DNA from: Pyrenophora tritici-repentis
Lineage: Eukaryota; Ascomycota; Dothideomycetes; Pleosporales; Pleosporaceae
Direction: 5' to 3'
NCBI RefSeq assembly: GCF_003171515.1
Contig: NC_089396.1
Coordinates: 496,001 to 560,000, forward strand
Length of the DNA stretch: 64,000 nucleotides
The position numbers were made by a program, and so were the translations under genes. Of this stretch, positions 1-11,173 are shown one piece after another (position 1 is the first letter of the stretch; the number at the start of each line of letters is the position of its first letter). The notes under the pieces were generated by a model. The model did no database searches and was not told the DNA's origin. It saw only the letters and a program-made list of their open reading frames with translations.

Positions 1-881
1 TCAACGTCAAAATAAGCCTTCACCGGCTATCAATCCACCGCAGCCAATACCGCTGGCATGCGTGTCTTCATTTCGCGCGACACTTCCAATATCTTTTTCG
101 TGGCGCAGAGACGGCTGATTCACTAGGGACCACCTAGCCGGTGGGGTAACGTGTAACCATAGTCAAGCCACTGCACCGAGCACTTGGGTTGCGATACATC
201 CAACTAAGCCTGCCAAAGTAATAATCTTCAACGGAAGCTTTACAAAGATACACTAACTGACGCCACTCATCACCCTCTGTGGAGTAGATGGGTTCCAGCC
301 ACCGTCCAAGTCCCCACTACATGCCATCGCGCGATTGCCACGTTGCTGGTACAAAGGTACTGTTATGGTAGTATTCGAGTCTGCAATTTGCGTTCGGACC
401 TCTGGCACGAGATCATTCCGCGACGACCTCTGTCGTACTAACAAGCCGCATCAGCGCACACGAGCAGACGGTCTAGAACTATCAAGATTGCTCTCATCTC
501 TCATAATATTACCAGACGATGCTATGTTCGATCAACGTGTGAGAAGAGCGACGACCACCCTAGTGCAGCAAGACGCATATCTTGATAGCGCTACTTGCCA
601 TCATTACTAAAACCTCCAATCTACTTTGGCTATCAACGCATATTGAATGGCGCCTGAATCTGGATCACTCGTCCCGCTAGTGCAGTTGCTAGATGAAGCT
701 GAAGAGCTTGGACTGTTGGATTGTTCGTAGTCATCATAGCTTCAACGTCAACGCTCACGGGCACAGCCGCACGAAGGCTTCCGCGTCAAGAGTCACCACT
801 GAGCACTGACATACTATTCTTGAGAACTGGTAATGTATCGAGCGAGCAAGTTCATTTTCGTGGCGATTACACGCCATCGAC
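1..881. other. Gene-free stretch at left edge
   Basis: I see no supported gene here. Open frames are under about 95 codons, overlap on both strands and carry no recognisable motif. It could be the flank of a gene lying outside the window. Confidence 0.5.
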
Positions 882-1553
882 ATGAAGCATTCTGGACTAC
901 ACACATCACAGGCATCAAGTGCTAAACTCAAGAACCCGACAAGTGCGGCAACTACTGTCTATCAGTACGCTATTCTTCTATATCTTGCACTCAGCTACAT
1001 ATTGCAAGATGACGCACAGCATGCTCAGCCCAACAAAAAGAAACCCCGAGATCAGTGTCGAACATCTAGCCCACATACATCCCCTCAGATCCCTACCCCA
1101 GCGCGAACCTACCAGACCGCATCAGCTCATGTCAAAGGTACCAGGCAAAACGAGCGATACAGTTCGTGGCAAGCTTCCCCGAAACCTTCTCAGACTAGGA
1201 GTCCAGACCAGGCGCGCTCTCGTCTACACACGCCAAGGCGGGACGATCATCCACATGGTCCTGTCAAAGCTCAAGTTACAAATGCAGGACTGGCCATTTC
1301 AAGGGTACAAATGAGCGAGGCCTGGACGTGCATGAGAGCCGTCTCCTGCATGCCGATCAAACCTTCCAATTCGAACAGCGAACAGGACCAAGGCAAGAGG
1401 CGAGTGAAGAAGGTGCGATGGGGCGTCGTACAGACCCGCGAGTTCGAGCCAGAGGCTGAAGCTGATGAAGCCACGACCAGCGAGCATGAACACAGCAGTG
1501 ACCGAACAAATGCGCGACCTGACAATGCGAGCGATACCGAAATGCGAGGGTGA
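882..1553 (+). CDS. Possible hypothetical protein, 223 aa
   Basis: This is an uninterrupted ATG-initiated frame of 223 codons with no recognised domain. Most of it is polar and low in complexity (Ser, Thr, Pro, Arg, Gln). The C-terminal third contains a basic and aromatic stretch, KRRVKKVRWGVVQTREFEPE, followed by an acidic Glu-rich tail. That stretch resembles the V-R-W/F-x-x-V-x-V-R-E-F patterns found in some fungal proteins of unknown role, but I cannot name a family. Minus-strand frames overlap the 3' half, so this may be chance. The nearest supported gene is the monooxygenase about 850 bases downstream on the same strand. It could also be one exon of a spliced gene. Confidence 0.25.
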   Translation: MKHSGLHTSQASSAKLKNPTSAATTVYQYAILLYLALSYILQDDAQHAQPNKKKPRDQCRTSSPHTSPQIPTPARTYQTASAHVKGTRQNERYSSWQASPKPSQTRSPDQARSRLHTPRRDDHPHGPVKAQVTNAGLAISRVQMSEAWTCMRAVSCMPIKPSNSNSEQDQGKRRVKKVRWGVVQTREFEPEAEADEATTSEHEHSSDRTNARPDNASDTEMRG

Positions 1554-2399
1554 CGGGCTGTGCGCGAGCTCTGGGGGCCTGCCCAGAGAGAGGGGGGAAG
1601 CATGAGATATGGGGACCTAGTGAGGGTAGTGACGGGCAGCTAAACTGATCTTCTTTACGACTATCCCCTGCCCTGATAACAGCCAGATGTTCCTTCCACT
1701 CGACAATCTTGGCAGTAGTGATCTTCGGTTTGTCCACACTGTACATGACGTACTGTTTATTGATTGCATTCTTAACTCTTGCTTAGTAAAGAACCATCGC
1801 TCTACCCAAATCGAGTAATTTTCTGCGAGTCATTCTCCGTCCTCAGTTGCGGCAAGTTTGCCACTAACCCCCCTAGGCAAGCGGTGCTGCCCCGCTCCCG
1901 CCCGATACCCCCTTCACCCTACACTTGTATTACTCCTGTACCAATACCACTGACTGGAAAATCCTTCAACGTAGCTGGACTCCTAATTCTGCATGTCTTT
2001 TATCGTTCATGGCCCTTTATCATGCGGAGTATTGCCCCGAATGATGTCGATAGCTGCGTGCCGAGCAATGAGGGGCGGCACACACCCATGGATCATGTTT
2101 AGTAATGACCGGCAGCCTCGGAGCAAGAGATCCGCACGTTCAGAAGAGGGGGAAGAGGCCTGAATGGGACCGCTAGCATCTCTCGGCGACGATCTGAGAC
2201 GTGTATTCGCTGAATCTGAAGGATTTGACGTTGTTGCTCCTTGGTTTTGGTTAGAAACCCGATCCGGATGTCCGAGAGTGGGATCCTTGGGGCTCTGCTG
2301 CTGTGGACATATATGATGGTTTCCGCACTGTAATCTGCAGTTTTCTTTTGGATCTTCCTTCCGTTTCGTTCTTCGTACATTGTATGAATACTTATTAAG
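1554..2399. other. Intergenic, upstream of the monooxygenase
   Basis: No gene is supported. The last few hundred bases must hold the promoter and 5' leader of the flavin monooxygenase starting at 2400. No specific regulatory site could be assigned. Confidence 0.5.
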
Positions 2400-4370
2400 A
2401 TGGGCAATCAATCGTGGCAACAGCTCCCTGTGGGGAATAAGAACCACACTGATGCCGCAGTGGTAATAATCGGTGCGGGTATCTCGGGTAAGTACGCTTG
2501 GCTCTCCAGAAAAATTGTCACTAATACTTTAGAGGCATGTGCATGGCGATTGACCTGATCAAACGGAATCAATGCCACAACTTTATCATAGTAGAAAAGA
2601 GTTCAAGCGTGGGTGGAACATGGCATGACAACAAATACCCTGGCTGCTGCTGCGATGTCTGGAGTGCCTTGTACAGTTACTCGTTTGAGCAAAACCCGGA
2701 CTGGTCAAGAGAGTATCCTGGCCAAGAGGAGATTCTTGTATGTCGAGCTTTGATTCTGAGGACCAACACTTTCGATACAGAAGATTTGTCTAACCACAAT
2801 TTCAGGAATACCTCCGCGGAGTGGCTCGCAAGTACAATCTTTATAAATACATCCGTTTTAACACAGCGGTTGACGCTGCGACATGGGATGATACGAAGAA
2901 GCGCTGGAAGGTCGATGTCAGAGTGACTGGAGGCAAAGATGCAGAATTCATCCCAGAGTATAGCATCGAGTGCGATTTTCTTATTTCAGCAGTCGGTCAG
3001 CTCAACAAGCCCTTCTACCCCGATATTGAGGGCCTAGAGAATTTCAAGGGAAAAATTATGCACTCGGCGCGTTGGGATTGGAGTCATAGTCTAGAAGGCG
3101 AGAATGTAGGCGTCATTGGCAACGGTTTGTATATTTCTCGGTACACTCATCCTCCCAACTAACAAATAAACAAGGCGCAACAGCAGCTCAGATTATCCCT
3201 GCTATCCTCCCTGATACCTCGTCTCTAACAGTATACCAACGCACGCCCAACTGGGTCATCCCCCGCCTCGACAGCGCCATCAGCCCCCTCAAGCGAGCCA
3301 TCCTACGATACCTACCTCCCGTCCGCTGGCGAATCCGCGGCGCCATGATGGATTTCCGCGAATCCTTCCACACCGCCGTAACCGACAGCCAAAGCGTCTT
3401 TGCAGACTTCGTCCGCACCAGCACCAGCACCCTACTCCACCAACAACTCCCCTCCCGCCCGGACCTCTGGGAAAAACTCACCCCAACCTACGCCCCAGGC
3501 TGCAAACGCGTCATCATCTCCGACGACTACTACCCGTCTCTCGCCTCCCCGAAAACCACACTCACCACCTCCCCCATCGACCACGTTACAGAAACCGGAA
3601 TCTCCCTCCAAGACGGCACCCACAACACCCACACCACCCTCGTCCTCGCCACCGGCTTCCGCACCACAGATTTCCTCTCTCCATTAAAAATAACAGGAAC
3701 ACAAAACCGCGACCTCCACACCGACATCTGGTCCACCACCGGTCCAGAAGCCCTCTACGGAACCACAATCCCCTCCTTACCCAACTTCGGCATCTTCTAC
3801 GGCCCAAACACAAATCTCGGCCACAACTCAATCATCCTCATGATCGAGGCGCAATCCCGCTACCTCAGCACGCTCATCTCCGCCGTCCTCGACGCACGCA
3901 GTCGCGGGCAAAGAATCGGTATCATGCCCAAGTCGCAACGCACGCGCGAGTTCAACGACGAGTTACAGGCGGCGTTGCAGGAAAGTAGTTTTGCGGACAG
4001 CGCGTGTAGGAGTTGGTATAAGAATGAGGAGGGGAAGATTACGCAGAATTGGAAGGGCACGGTTATTGAGTTTCAGGATTTGCTGGCTAGGGTTAATTGG
4101 GGTGATTATGAAATTGTTGGTGGTGGTGAGGGTGTGGAGAAAGAGGTGGGTACGGGCATGGAGAAGGGGGTTAGTGGTGGTGCTGGTGGTGTGAGTGCGA
4201 GTAAGGTTGTTTTTGGGACGGGCAGGAAGGAGAGTCGGATTGGGAGGGTGCATGAGGAGACGTTTGTTAGTAAAACGACGTTGGCTTTGGGATTGGTGGG
4301 TGCGGTTGGCGCGGGTGCAGCGTGGGTCTATCGGGAGAGGGTAGCGAAAGCGCTTCGGTTGAGGAAGTGA
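2400..4370 (+). CDS. Baeyer-Villiger-type flavin monooxygenase
   Basis: Predicted exons 2400-2487, 2535-2737, 2806-3124 and 3175-4370 give 601 residues. Seen in the sequence: an N-terminal FAD-binding motif (VIIGAGISGG, about residues 22-31), a GGTWHDNKYPG segment, the Baeyer-Villiger fingerprint FKGKIMHSARWD (about 177-188) and an NADPH-binding GNGATAAQ motif near residue 204 that is created exactly by the third splice. Enzymes of this class use FAD, NADPH and oxygen to insert oxygen next to a ketone. The substrate cannot be told from sequence; fungal relatives act in secondary metabolism (the AflW/StcW/MoxY type). The C-terminus has a Gly-rich linker and a hydrophobic segment (about 571-588), suggesting a tail-anchored membrane enzyme. 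Codon choice changes sharply near 3955. It converges on the gene at 4557 with a 186-base gap. Confidence 0.88.
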
Positions 4371-4556
4371 GAAGAAGGGTTTTGTTGAGATTTCGGTTGA
4401 TCGAGTGACATACTCTGATTATTCCCTTCTTAGCTGTTGCTATATACACTTGATCCGAAAGCTACTATATGCTATTGCACGAGTAGGTTGCCCACCTCCT
4501 GTGAGCAAAATTATGCGCAAGAAGTGTTGCGTTATTTACATGTCGTACTCGCCACC

Positions 4557-6165
4557 CTAGAACCCCTGCTGCCGATGCCACTTCTCCTCCCAACCCGGAA
4601 ACCACGGGCTTTCCTCTAGTGTCCGCGGTTCCCACTCTTTCTCCACCGCCCCGCTCTCCATCTGTTCCTCGTGCCATTTGGCCAGCGCTGGCTTGACAAC
4701 ATGCTCTACATGCCAGGTATTCTTATACTCCATCAGGTTCTTCTTGCCTTCATTTAGTACCTTAAGCATCAATCCCGGCACATATGGCTCATCCCTGAAC
4801 TCCTCGACTGGCGTAAACAGGGCCTTGAAGTTGAAGACCACGGCGCCAGAGAGGGGTAAGCGACGCAGTGTCTGCCAATCTACGCGAAGGTGACAACGAG
4901 AAAGTTCAAGCGCAGGATCCTGTCGCGAGCGGTGTGCTTCGTGGGGGTCTCCAGGAGGCATGTAGAGCGGTTGGTCGACTTCCAGACCCCAGGAGCCGCG
5001 TTGAATTGGTTTATCCGTAGGCTTTTTGGCAAAGTACCTGTACGTCGAGTCAGCCAATCGTTCGATAATGACGTCATACATGTATGCGCGCACCTGTCCA
5101 TGGAGAACTGCATCTTTTCTTTGTAATCGGGGATTGGATCGTGGATGCCTGATAGGTTGAGCCCAATCTTCGAGCCGACATTCCAGCCCAATGCACTGCA
5201 GATGATGCCTGCCCGGAATACGTAGAGCCCAGTCTTCTCGTTTCGCAACAAGATGGCAAAGTCTTCGGGGACATTGTTCAGTAAAACGTGCAACGGTGGA
5301 GTAGTCGTGAGATCTGTATCAGTGTGTAGTATGCTGTTGCGAAAGGTCTTTTTGTTGTTCGAAAGCCAGAAGTACTGAGGGTATCTTGCGCAGAGGAACT
5401 GTAGCACCATCTCCATTAGCTCCTTGCATGCTAGTTCTGACCCTGGAAGTGCTTGAAGGACGGCTTCGCCATGCTTTTCGAACAAAGTTTGACGTTGCTT
5501 GATGCGCTCTTCATACGTATTCTCAAGCTCGATCCACCAGTCGGTTTGCATCTTGGTGATTGCTACCTACCGTCAGCAAACTCTAAATGATACTTCCCGA
5601 GGTACGTACACATAGTCTGATGATAAGCCCATCGAAGTGGTCGATAAGGCCTAGGCAGTGCTTTCTTTATGTCGAACTCTAGGTAGGATGAGGGGTGTGG
5701 TACGCCGCTGAGCGTGGCGTAGTCTGGGAAGTCTCCAAGAGCCTTGATGTCCTTTACCGAAAGTCCGCATGGTAGATAACGTGAATCATCAACATCCAGA
5801 TACGAAGCTTCCATAGGTAGAATGTTCTTGGTCCATTGCGACTCTGACTCTTCCGATCTCTCACCTTTGAGAATCTCGGTCACAGCGAAGCACCGTGGTG
5901 GTGGGAAGGTATCGGACCAATTGACTTCGGTGCTTGGGAGAGATTTCTTTCCTGGGGATAGAGATCTGGGGGGAGTCTTTGAACCCGAGACTCTTCGGCC
6001 CTTGATGTGGAGTCGCTCCAAAAGGATGCTGCGTCTGTTTCGTTGGAGGAGGATGAGGACCGAGCTAGCAATGAAAGCTACTCCAAGGAGCAGGAGAATG
6101 CTGAAAGCCATCACAGATGGCGCTCGAAGGATATCGATATGTCTGTGGCGTAGCCAATCAATCAT
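4557..6165 (-). CDS. Haem-dependent oxidative N-demethylase-like protein (DUF3445)
   Basis: Predicted exons, read on the minus strand, are 6165-5610, 5562-5094 and 5037-4557, giving 501 residues. The N-terminus has a hydrophobic segment (about residues 18-40), probably a membrane anchor. The rest reads as the HODM/DUF3445 family (PF11927): LRWAYHQTM, KMQTDWWIELENTYEERI, RGSWGLEVDQPLYMPPGDPH, SRQDPALELSRCHLRVDWQT and LPLSGAVVFNFK. The second intron restores the continuous FSMDRYFAKKP segment, which supports that splice. Family members include the alpha subunit of a bacterial haem-dependent dimethylamine N-demethylase. The fungal substrate is unknown, so demethylase activity is inference. It is convergent with the Baeyer-Villiger enzyme, and the NmrA-like gene lies upstream. 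Confidence 0.85.
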
Positions 6166-7438
6166 TTGGTGGTACTCAGTTGCTTTTGTAGTACTAAAGG
6201 GCTGACTATCAGACTTTACGGCGAGCGCGCTACACGCATATCACAGCTTTACTTATGAAAGCTGCAAGATCAACAATAAGAAGTCAGCTTCCAGTGTATG
6301 ACGTGAGGCAGCAGGCCATGAGGTAAGTGCCTTATCGTCAAGGAGTGCGGGGCGCCTTCCGTTTAAGTAGTGGTAGGTAAACGGAGCGACCCTACCTGCT
6401 ACCTAGAAAAAGCAACCACCCTGCCGCGACCGCAGGCAGTCCAAGGTCATTCACAAGATATTCCCCACGCAGTGCGGCATCTTCATAGCGCTGCTATCAC
6501 CGTATGCATGACACCACGACGATTGTGGCGGGGTCTCACCGTAGATCGCGACGCGACTAGCCTTGTACAGTATGCAAACCCCAAAGCTCTTGGCGCTGTG
6601 GGTAAGAGTAGCAGGGCTGATAGTGAGTGGCTTCGGATACCAGGTGCAGGCGCAGGCGTAACTTCATGTATGCGCATGTCGCGGGCGGCTCTAGAATCCT
6701 CTTGCTGTCGGTAAACGCACTGGCTATCGGCACCCTGGCCACGCTCATACTGCTTCAGGTAATAAACTCCCGTTACTGTCCTGACTAAGAGTGGGTGCTA
6801 TAATGCCGTCGTGGCCGGCTCCCGGGACACCATCTGGTTGGATTGCACGAGAAATCAATATAGATCGGATAAGTCCAAGGTTGGGCATGCGTTACCATAT
6901 GCGAGCCATGCATGCCATGTGTTTTCGTGGTGTCGCAAACCCCATGGACAAACAGACTGCCGTTTCTCCACATATGCGCCTCGTAGCCTTGGTTGTCGAA
7001 GTCTGGTAAGCGTCATGCCGAGATGGGATGCTTTTACATGTCTACTTATCATGCACACTCAAACATGTCACCTCATGCTGCGGACGGAATCCCCCGTTTA
7101 GGTATCAATCGACAGCGTCATATTCCCGGGCCTACCACGGAACGTCCGGCGATGCAGGCGGTTAGAGTTTGACCTTGGTCAGATATTCGGTACAGTACGA
7201 GGAGGTGAGGACAAGGTATAACTATTGAAGAGAATATTGCACCCGAGGTGGCATCGTTCGTGTCCCGAAGTTGTGTTTTGCGCTAACCGCACGAGCCACG
7301 AGCCACGAGCCCCGCTTTGGTCCTCCGCAGAGGCCGATTCACAGCACAACTTGAAGTTTCCATCGTGAGCTTGAAAGGGATATTATCGCGACGCTACTGT
7401 ATCATCTGCCCGGGGAGTACGAAATTGTAAGAGGAAGC
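6166..7438. other. Intergenic, 1.3 kb
   Basis: I see no gene. Short overlapping frames on both strands lack motifs. The left end should hold the promoter of the N-demethylase-like gene (minus strand), and the right end the 3' region of the NmrA-like gene. Confidence 0.5.
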
Positions 7439-8664
7439 TTACAACACCGAGCTCCAGTCCTCGGCTTTCATGTACTCCTCCATCGTGGTGCGTTTCACAC
7501 TGATGTCCAGGTCCCATGGGAATACTACATCGGGATCACCTCCGTTGAAGCCGAACTTGTCGAAGTACTCAAACATATCGCCGACCTCTGGCCCAAACAC
7601 TGGTCCCATTGCATCCTCCAACTTCTTTCGAGGAATCGTCTCGAATACGCACTTTACGTTGTTGACCTTGGCAAACATTGCACACCACTCATTGAACGAT
7701 ATGTACGAGCCCGCGCCGCAAAGGATCTTTCCAGGGGGCAGCTCAACAAGTCCTTTTGTGAAATGACCTTGAAACGTCAGCTGGAGAATACGTTGAGCGC
7801 ACGGGATGTGTACCAGTGTCTGCGGCCGCATCGGTCATGGGTATCTTACTGTCCCCACCTATCGGCAGGCTGACGACAAATGACCCATCCTCCTGCTTCT
7901 TCGGCGCCCCGCTGAATGACTTCCAGTTGTTGGCATAGTAGCCCAACATCAGTGGGCTCGTCTTCTCCATCAGCTTCGGGTAGGTTGCCTTGAGGTAATA
8001 AACCGCCTCCGCCTTTGCATCGAAATGATAATTCTGCATCAAGGCTCCGTTGCTCCATCTTCTGGTGTCAGACAGCGTGGACAAGACGAACCGGTCCACC
8101 GTATCAACCGTAGCTGCAGCTGCGTCGATGATGTTCTTTGCTTGAGAGACTTCCCGGTCAAAAGCCACTTCATTTGGTGTACGCTTTTGCTCGGCCGCGA
8201 GCTTGTGTGTTGCTGGATCGCTCATGTGGCCCCAGAAGTCTGTGGTTCCGAAGATTACATTTGCGCCTTGGAATGCCTTCTTCAGTGATTCCAGATCGTC
8301 GAGATCGCCAGCGAGAACTTCAACGCCCTGAGATGACATCTTCGTAGCAGATGATTTGGAAGGGTCGCGAGTGATGCCGCGGACTTTCCATCCCGGTTCA
8401 TTGAGAAACACACGAGCGACCGATGAGCCCTGTCTGTGTTAGATTACGCCTGATCGTCCCACGATAACCGAATCACCTGGGCGACATGAAATGCTTGACA
8501 GCAACAGTGTGGGCGAGCCCCATTATTCCATTCATAATAGGCGTTTCTGGCGCCTATAGTAGCTTACATACTAGGATGTCAAGTACCTCATATCACCCAG
8601 GTGGAATCACTATTATGCTTACCTGATTCCCCGTAACTCCGACGACAGCAATGGTCTTGGTCAT
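7439..8664 (-). CDS. NmrA-like NAD(P)-binding family protein
   Basis: Predicted exons on the minus strand are 8664-8623, 8429-7814 and 7767-7439, giving 328 residues. The short first exon (14 codons) plus exon 2 make the glycine-rich NmrA motif VVGVTGNQGSS (residues 7-17). The body carries TRDPSKSSA, the VFGTTDFWG segment and a C-terminal LPPGKILCGAGSYISFNEW region typical of NmrA-like atypical short-chain dehydrogenases. These proteins bind NAD(P) and often act as redox sensors or regulators, or as isoflavone-reductase-like enzymes. No catalytic Tyr-x-x-x-Lys dyad is obvious, so a sensor role is as likely as a reductase. The first intron (193 bases) is long for this window. Confidence 0.85.
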
Positions 8665-9338
8665 GATTCCGTTGGTTTCTGAAACTTGATACAGTCAAAC
8701 AGTTTAATTGAAGGCTGGTAGCAGAATAGTTACTTGTTCCTAGACTTCAAGATCTTTATACATTCTCACATTGCGCTAGATCAAGCTGAAGATGCGGCCT
8801 TTAGATATGAACCTCTTGCCGGATCCGTTCTTCTACAAAAATGCGCCGTTCTCGTGGCCTACTAGAGTTATGCAAAGCTCCACGATGCGCTTACGTATAC
8901 CACATATCAAGTGTAGTCAGCTCTTTGCATCCTGGACGCCTTACAGGAGAGTATATCGGTGTCATCTTCTCGTCTCCAGCCTACAGCACATTACAGGAGA
9001 CAGATTGGCGTCAAGTCGAGATTAGGACCCTGCATGACCTGCACACATGTTATTGGCCCTTGATACGGCATTTTGCGGGGTAATCTGGACGGAGAAACGA
9101 TCAGTGTCAATGGCTTGTTAGTAAGTCCCCATTACAAAGCTATATAGTCCATACTAGGGCCAATTGGGAAAGTCTCGGCATTTCTGGTGCATTGAGTATA
9201 TAATGTGCTCTACGAAGACGCCTCACAACATTTGAGTAGACCTGGGTTTATGGATGGGCCTTGTGACTCGGATGGTCATTGTCAAGTGTATCAGATTGTA
9301 TCAGGTTACCTCAATGTCTGTTACTTCTAGAACTTGAA
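8665..9338. other. Intergenic, about 0.7 kb
   Basis: No gene is supported. It includes the promoter of the NmrA-like gene, and otherwise nothing is recognised. Confidence 0.5.
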
Positions 9339-10073
9339 TTAAATCCCCAAATCCTCCATAATAGCGTCCTCGTACCCCTCCTGCTCTTTCACTGTCTTGG
9401 CTGCCTTCTTGCTCTTTGATCTTGTCCCCATACCCCCAAGGTCCGCTTTGTCCTGTTCTTTCATCTCCTTGGATCTCGGTTCCTCACATATGATCGTCTC
9501 CAACAAATACCAGGTAATGCTGTCCTCGTTGTGCTTGATTTTGACACACCGCTCTCCTTCCCACGATATTTTCCACTTGGATAATTTTTGTTTGTATGGC
9601 TCTTTTTTAAGTGCAATGTCGCGATCTCGACAGCTCTCTTTGGCCCACTCCGGAATGTTCCCTAGGTGCGCCAGTGCTTCTTCTGCAGATGTGAAGGAAG
9701 CGGGGATGCTCCATGTTTCTTCGGGGTTCGGTTTCTTTTCGCATGCAACAGAGTAAGTGCGCGACGTTGAAGGGTTCGTGATGTGTCTTATGTCAACAGA
9801 AGATCCATGATTCTTAACACGGAGGCGAGACGGCAGGCTCCCCTTGGTGACATCATGGAGAGTAACTACTGGATTTGAAGAGTCCAAGCTCACCACGGGT
9901 GCAGCAGCTTTTCCGGGCTCTCCAGCCTCAGTTTTGGTCTTAGGCCTGTTGGCTTCTACGCGGATAATGAGGTAGACGTCCTGCATCTTGTGATCCGGTA
10001 ACTGCGTAGCTGGGCGGTTTATATAGAATGACCCGTCCGCTTGCTTGTTGGCCGCGTGATCGGTGCCTCTCAA
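9339..10073 (-). CDS. Hypothetical protein, start uncertain
   Basis: The open frame spans 245 codons including the stop. The first in-frame ATG is at 9986 and would give 215 residues (MQDVYLIIRVEANRP onward). The frame upstream of it to 10073 still looks coding (KQADGSFYINRPATQLPDH) but has no ATG before a stop. An ATG at 10131 lies in another frame and would connect only through a one-base shift or an undetected splice. The protein is hydrophilic. It has a middle region with SWEGERCVKIKHNEDSITWY, a Lys-rich segment and a short acidic C-terminal tail. I recognise no domain. It lies directly downstream of another minus-strand hypothetical gene. Confidence 0.5.
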   Translation of the reverse strand: MRGTDHAANKQADGSFYINRPATQLPDHKMQDVYLIIRVEANRPKTKTEAGEPGKAAAPVVSLDSSNPVVTLHDVTKGSLPSRLRVKNHGSSVDIRHITNPSTSRTYSVACEKKPNPEETWSIPASFTSAEEALAHLGNIPEWAKESCRDRDIALKKEPYKQKLSKWKISWEGERCVKIKHNEDSITWYLLETIICEEPRSKEMKEQDKADLGGMGTRSKSKKAAKTVKEQEGYEDAIMEDLGI

Positions 10074-10141
10074 TTGTTTTCATGATTAAACCACCTGTAT
10101 AAATCATGATTCCCGAATCACCTAACTTCATGACTGCAGTA

Positions 10142-10609
10142 TCACCAGGGCATTGCCTCAGGTCCATAATCCGTCTTTTGTCGAGCACTCCTTCTCTCCT
10201 CCAGTTCCTCCTCCTCCTCCCCATATCCATGGCCCTTACCCCATCTCTTCTTGACCTTCTTGACAGCAAATTTCCCAACACCCCATATCGTGGCAGCGAA
10301 AATCGTACCAGCAATCCCAGTAGGCGCCAGCATAAACCCTGCACCACTGACCACAGTCCCAAAAGCTCCAGCGCCTATTGTGGCTACTAGAGATCCAATG
10401 GCAACATATTTTGCATACCGAACCAGTTTCCAGAATGCGAAAATGATACCAGAACGCAGTACGCGAAGGACAGCTCGGGTACGGCGTGAGGATACAGCAT
10501 TCGGGGCGGTTTTGGGGTCATAGAGGTAGCGGAGATTGCGCTTTGTAGAGGCTAGAGCAGAGCGGGAGCGCGCATCTATCTCTTGTTCGTGGACGTCTGG
10601 AGAAGACAT
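10142..10609 (-). CDS. Small membrane protein, hypothetical
   Basis: A single-exon frame of 155 residues starting at an ATG. The N-terminal third is basic and polar. The middle holds two hydrophobic segments separated by a short Gly/Pro-containing turn (around YVAIGSLVATIGAGAFG and APTGIAGTIFAATIWGVG, about residues 67-112). The C-terminus is basic, then acidic (EEEEELEE), then basic again. This is what a two-pass membrane protein would look like. No family is recognised and no function is proposed. It sits 68 bases upstream of the next minus-strand frame, so the pair could be misannotated exons of one locus. Confidence 0.55.
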   Translation of the reverse strand: MSSPDVHEQEIDARSRSALASTKRNLRYLYDPKTAPNAVSSRRTRAVLRVLRSGIIFAFWKLVRYAKYVAIGSLVATIGAGAFGTVVSGAGFMLAPTGIAGTIFAATIWGVGKFAVKKVKKRWGKGHGYGEEEEELEERRSARQKTDYGPEAMPW

Positions 10610-11173
10610 TGTTAGATGTTTGTGTTAGCAACCCTGGGAGAATTTGAAGGTTGGTGTCTCCCATGATGATGACGTCATTAGCGCCAGCAGCACTAGCATC
10701 TGTTGCGATAACGCGTCGAACAAGACAATCCAGTGCAGGATTCAAAATCATGAAATATATCCAGGGAACTATCTAGTTCATTGATAACTAGAGTTTAGAC
10801 CAAGAGCTTCAACTATCCACATTCATACCCAGGTAGATGTGGAGAGAACATACCTGGCAACCACCCTCCTTTAATACATCAACTTGAGTAAAGACACACA
10901 AAGCCTACAACACCCAGTCTCGAGAACTACGTAGATGGATAAGTTGAAAATTTGATTTTGAGCGGTGGGGGTGGGAAAGGGGGGAGGTAGATTCGTTGAT
11001 GTGGCGGAATTATTAAAGTGTGCACAAAAGAGAACGAGTCAACAAAACCAAGATATATACTAGCGCAAAGAAACATCACCCAAACATATACACCCTTGAA
11101 AACATCGATCTCAATCTCAATAGAAGATTCTGACAATACCACTCTATTGTATAAACCTATATCTATACCCCTA
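10610..11173. other. Intergenic, about 0.56 kb
   Basis: This lies between the small membrane protein and the 3' end of the nucleoside transporter. Nothing recognisable. Confidence 0.5.
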
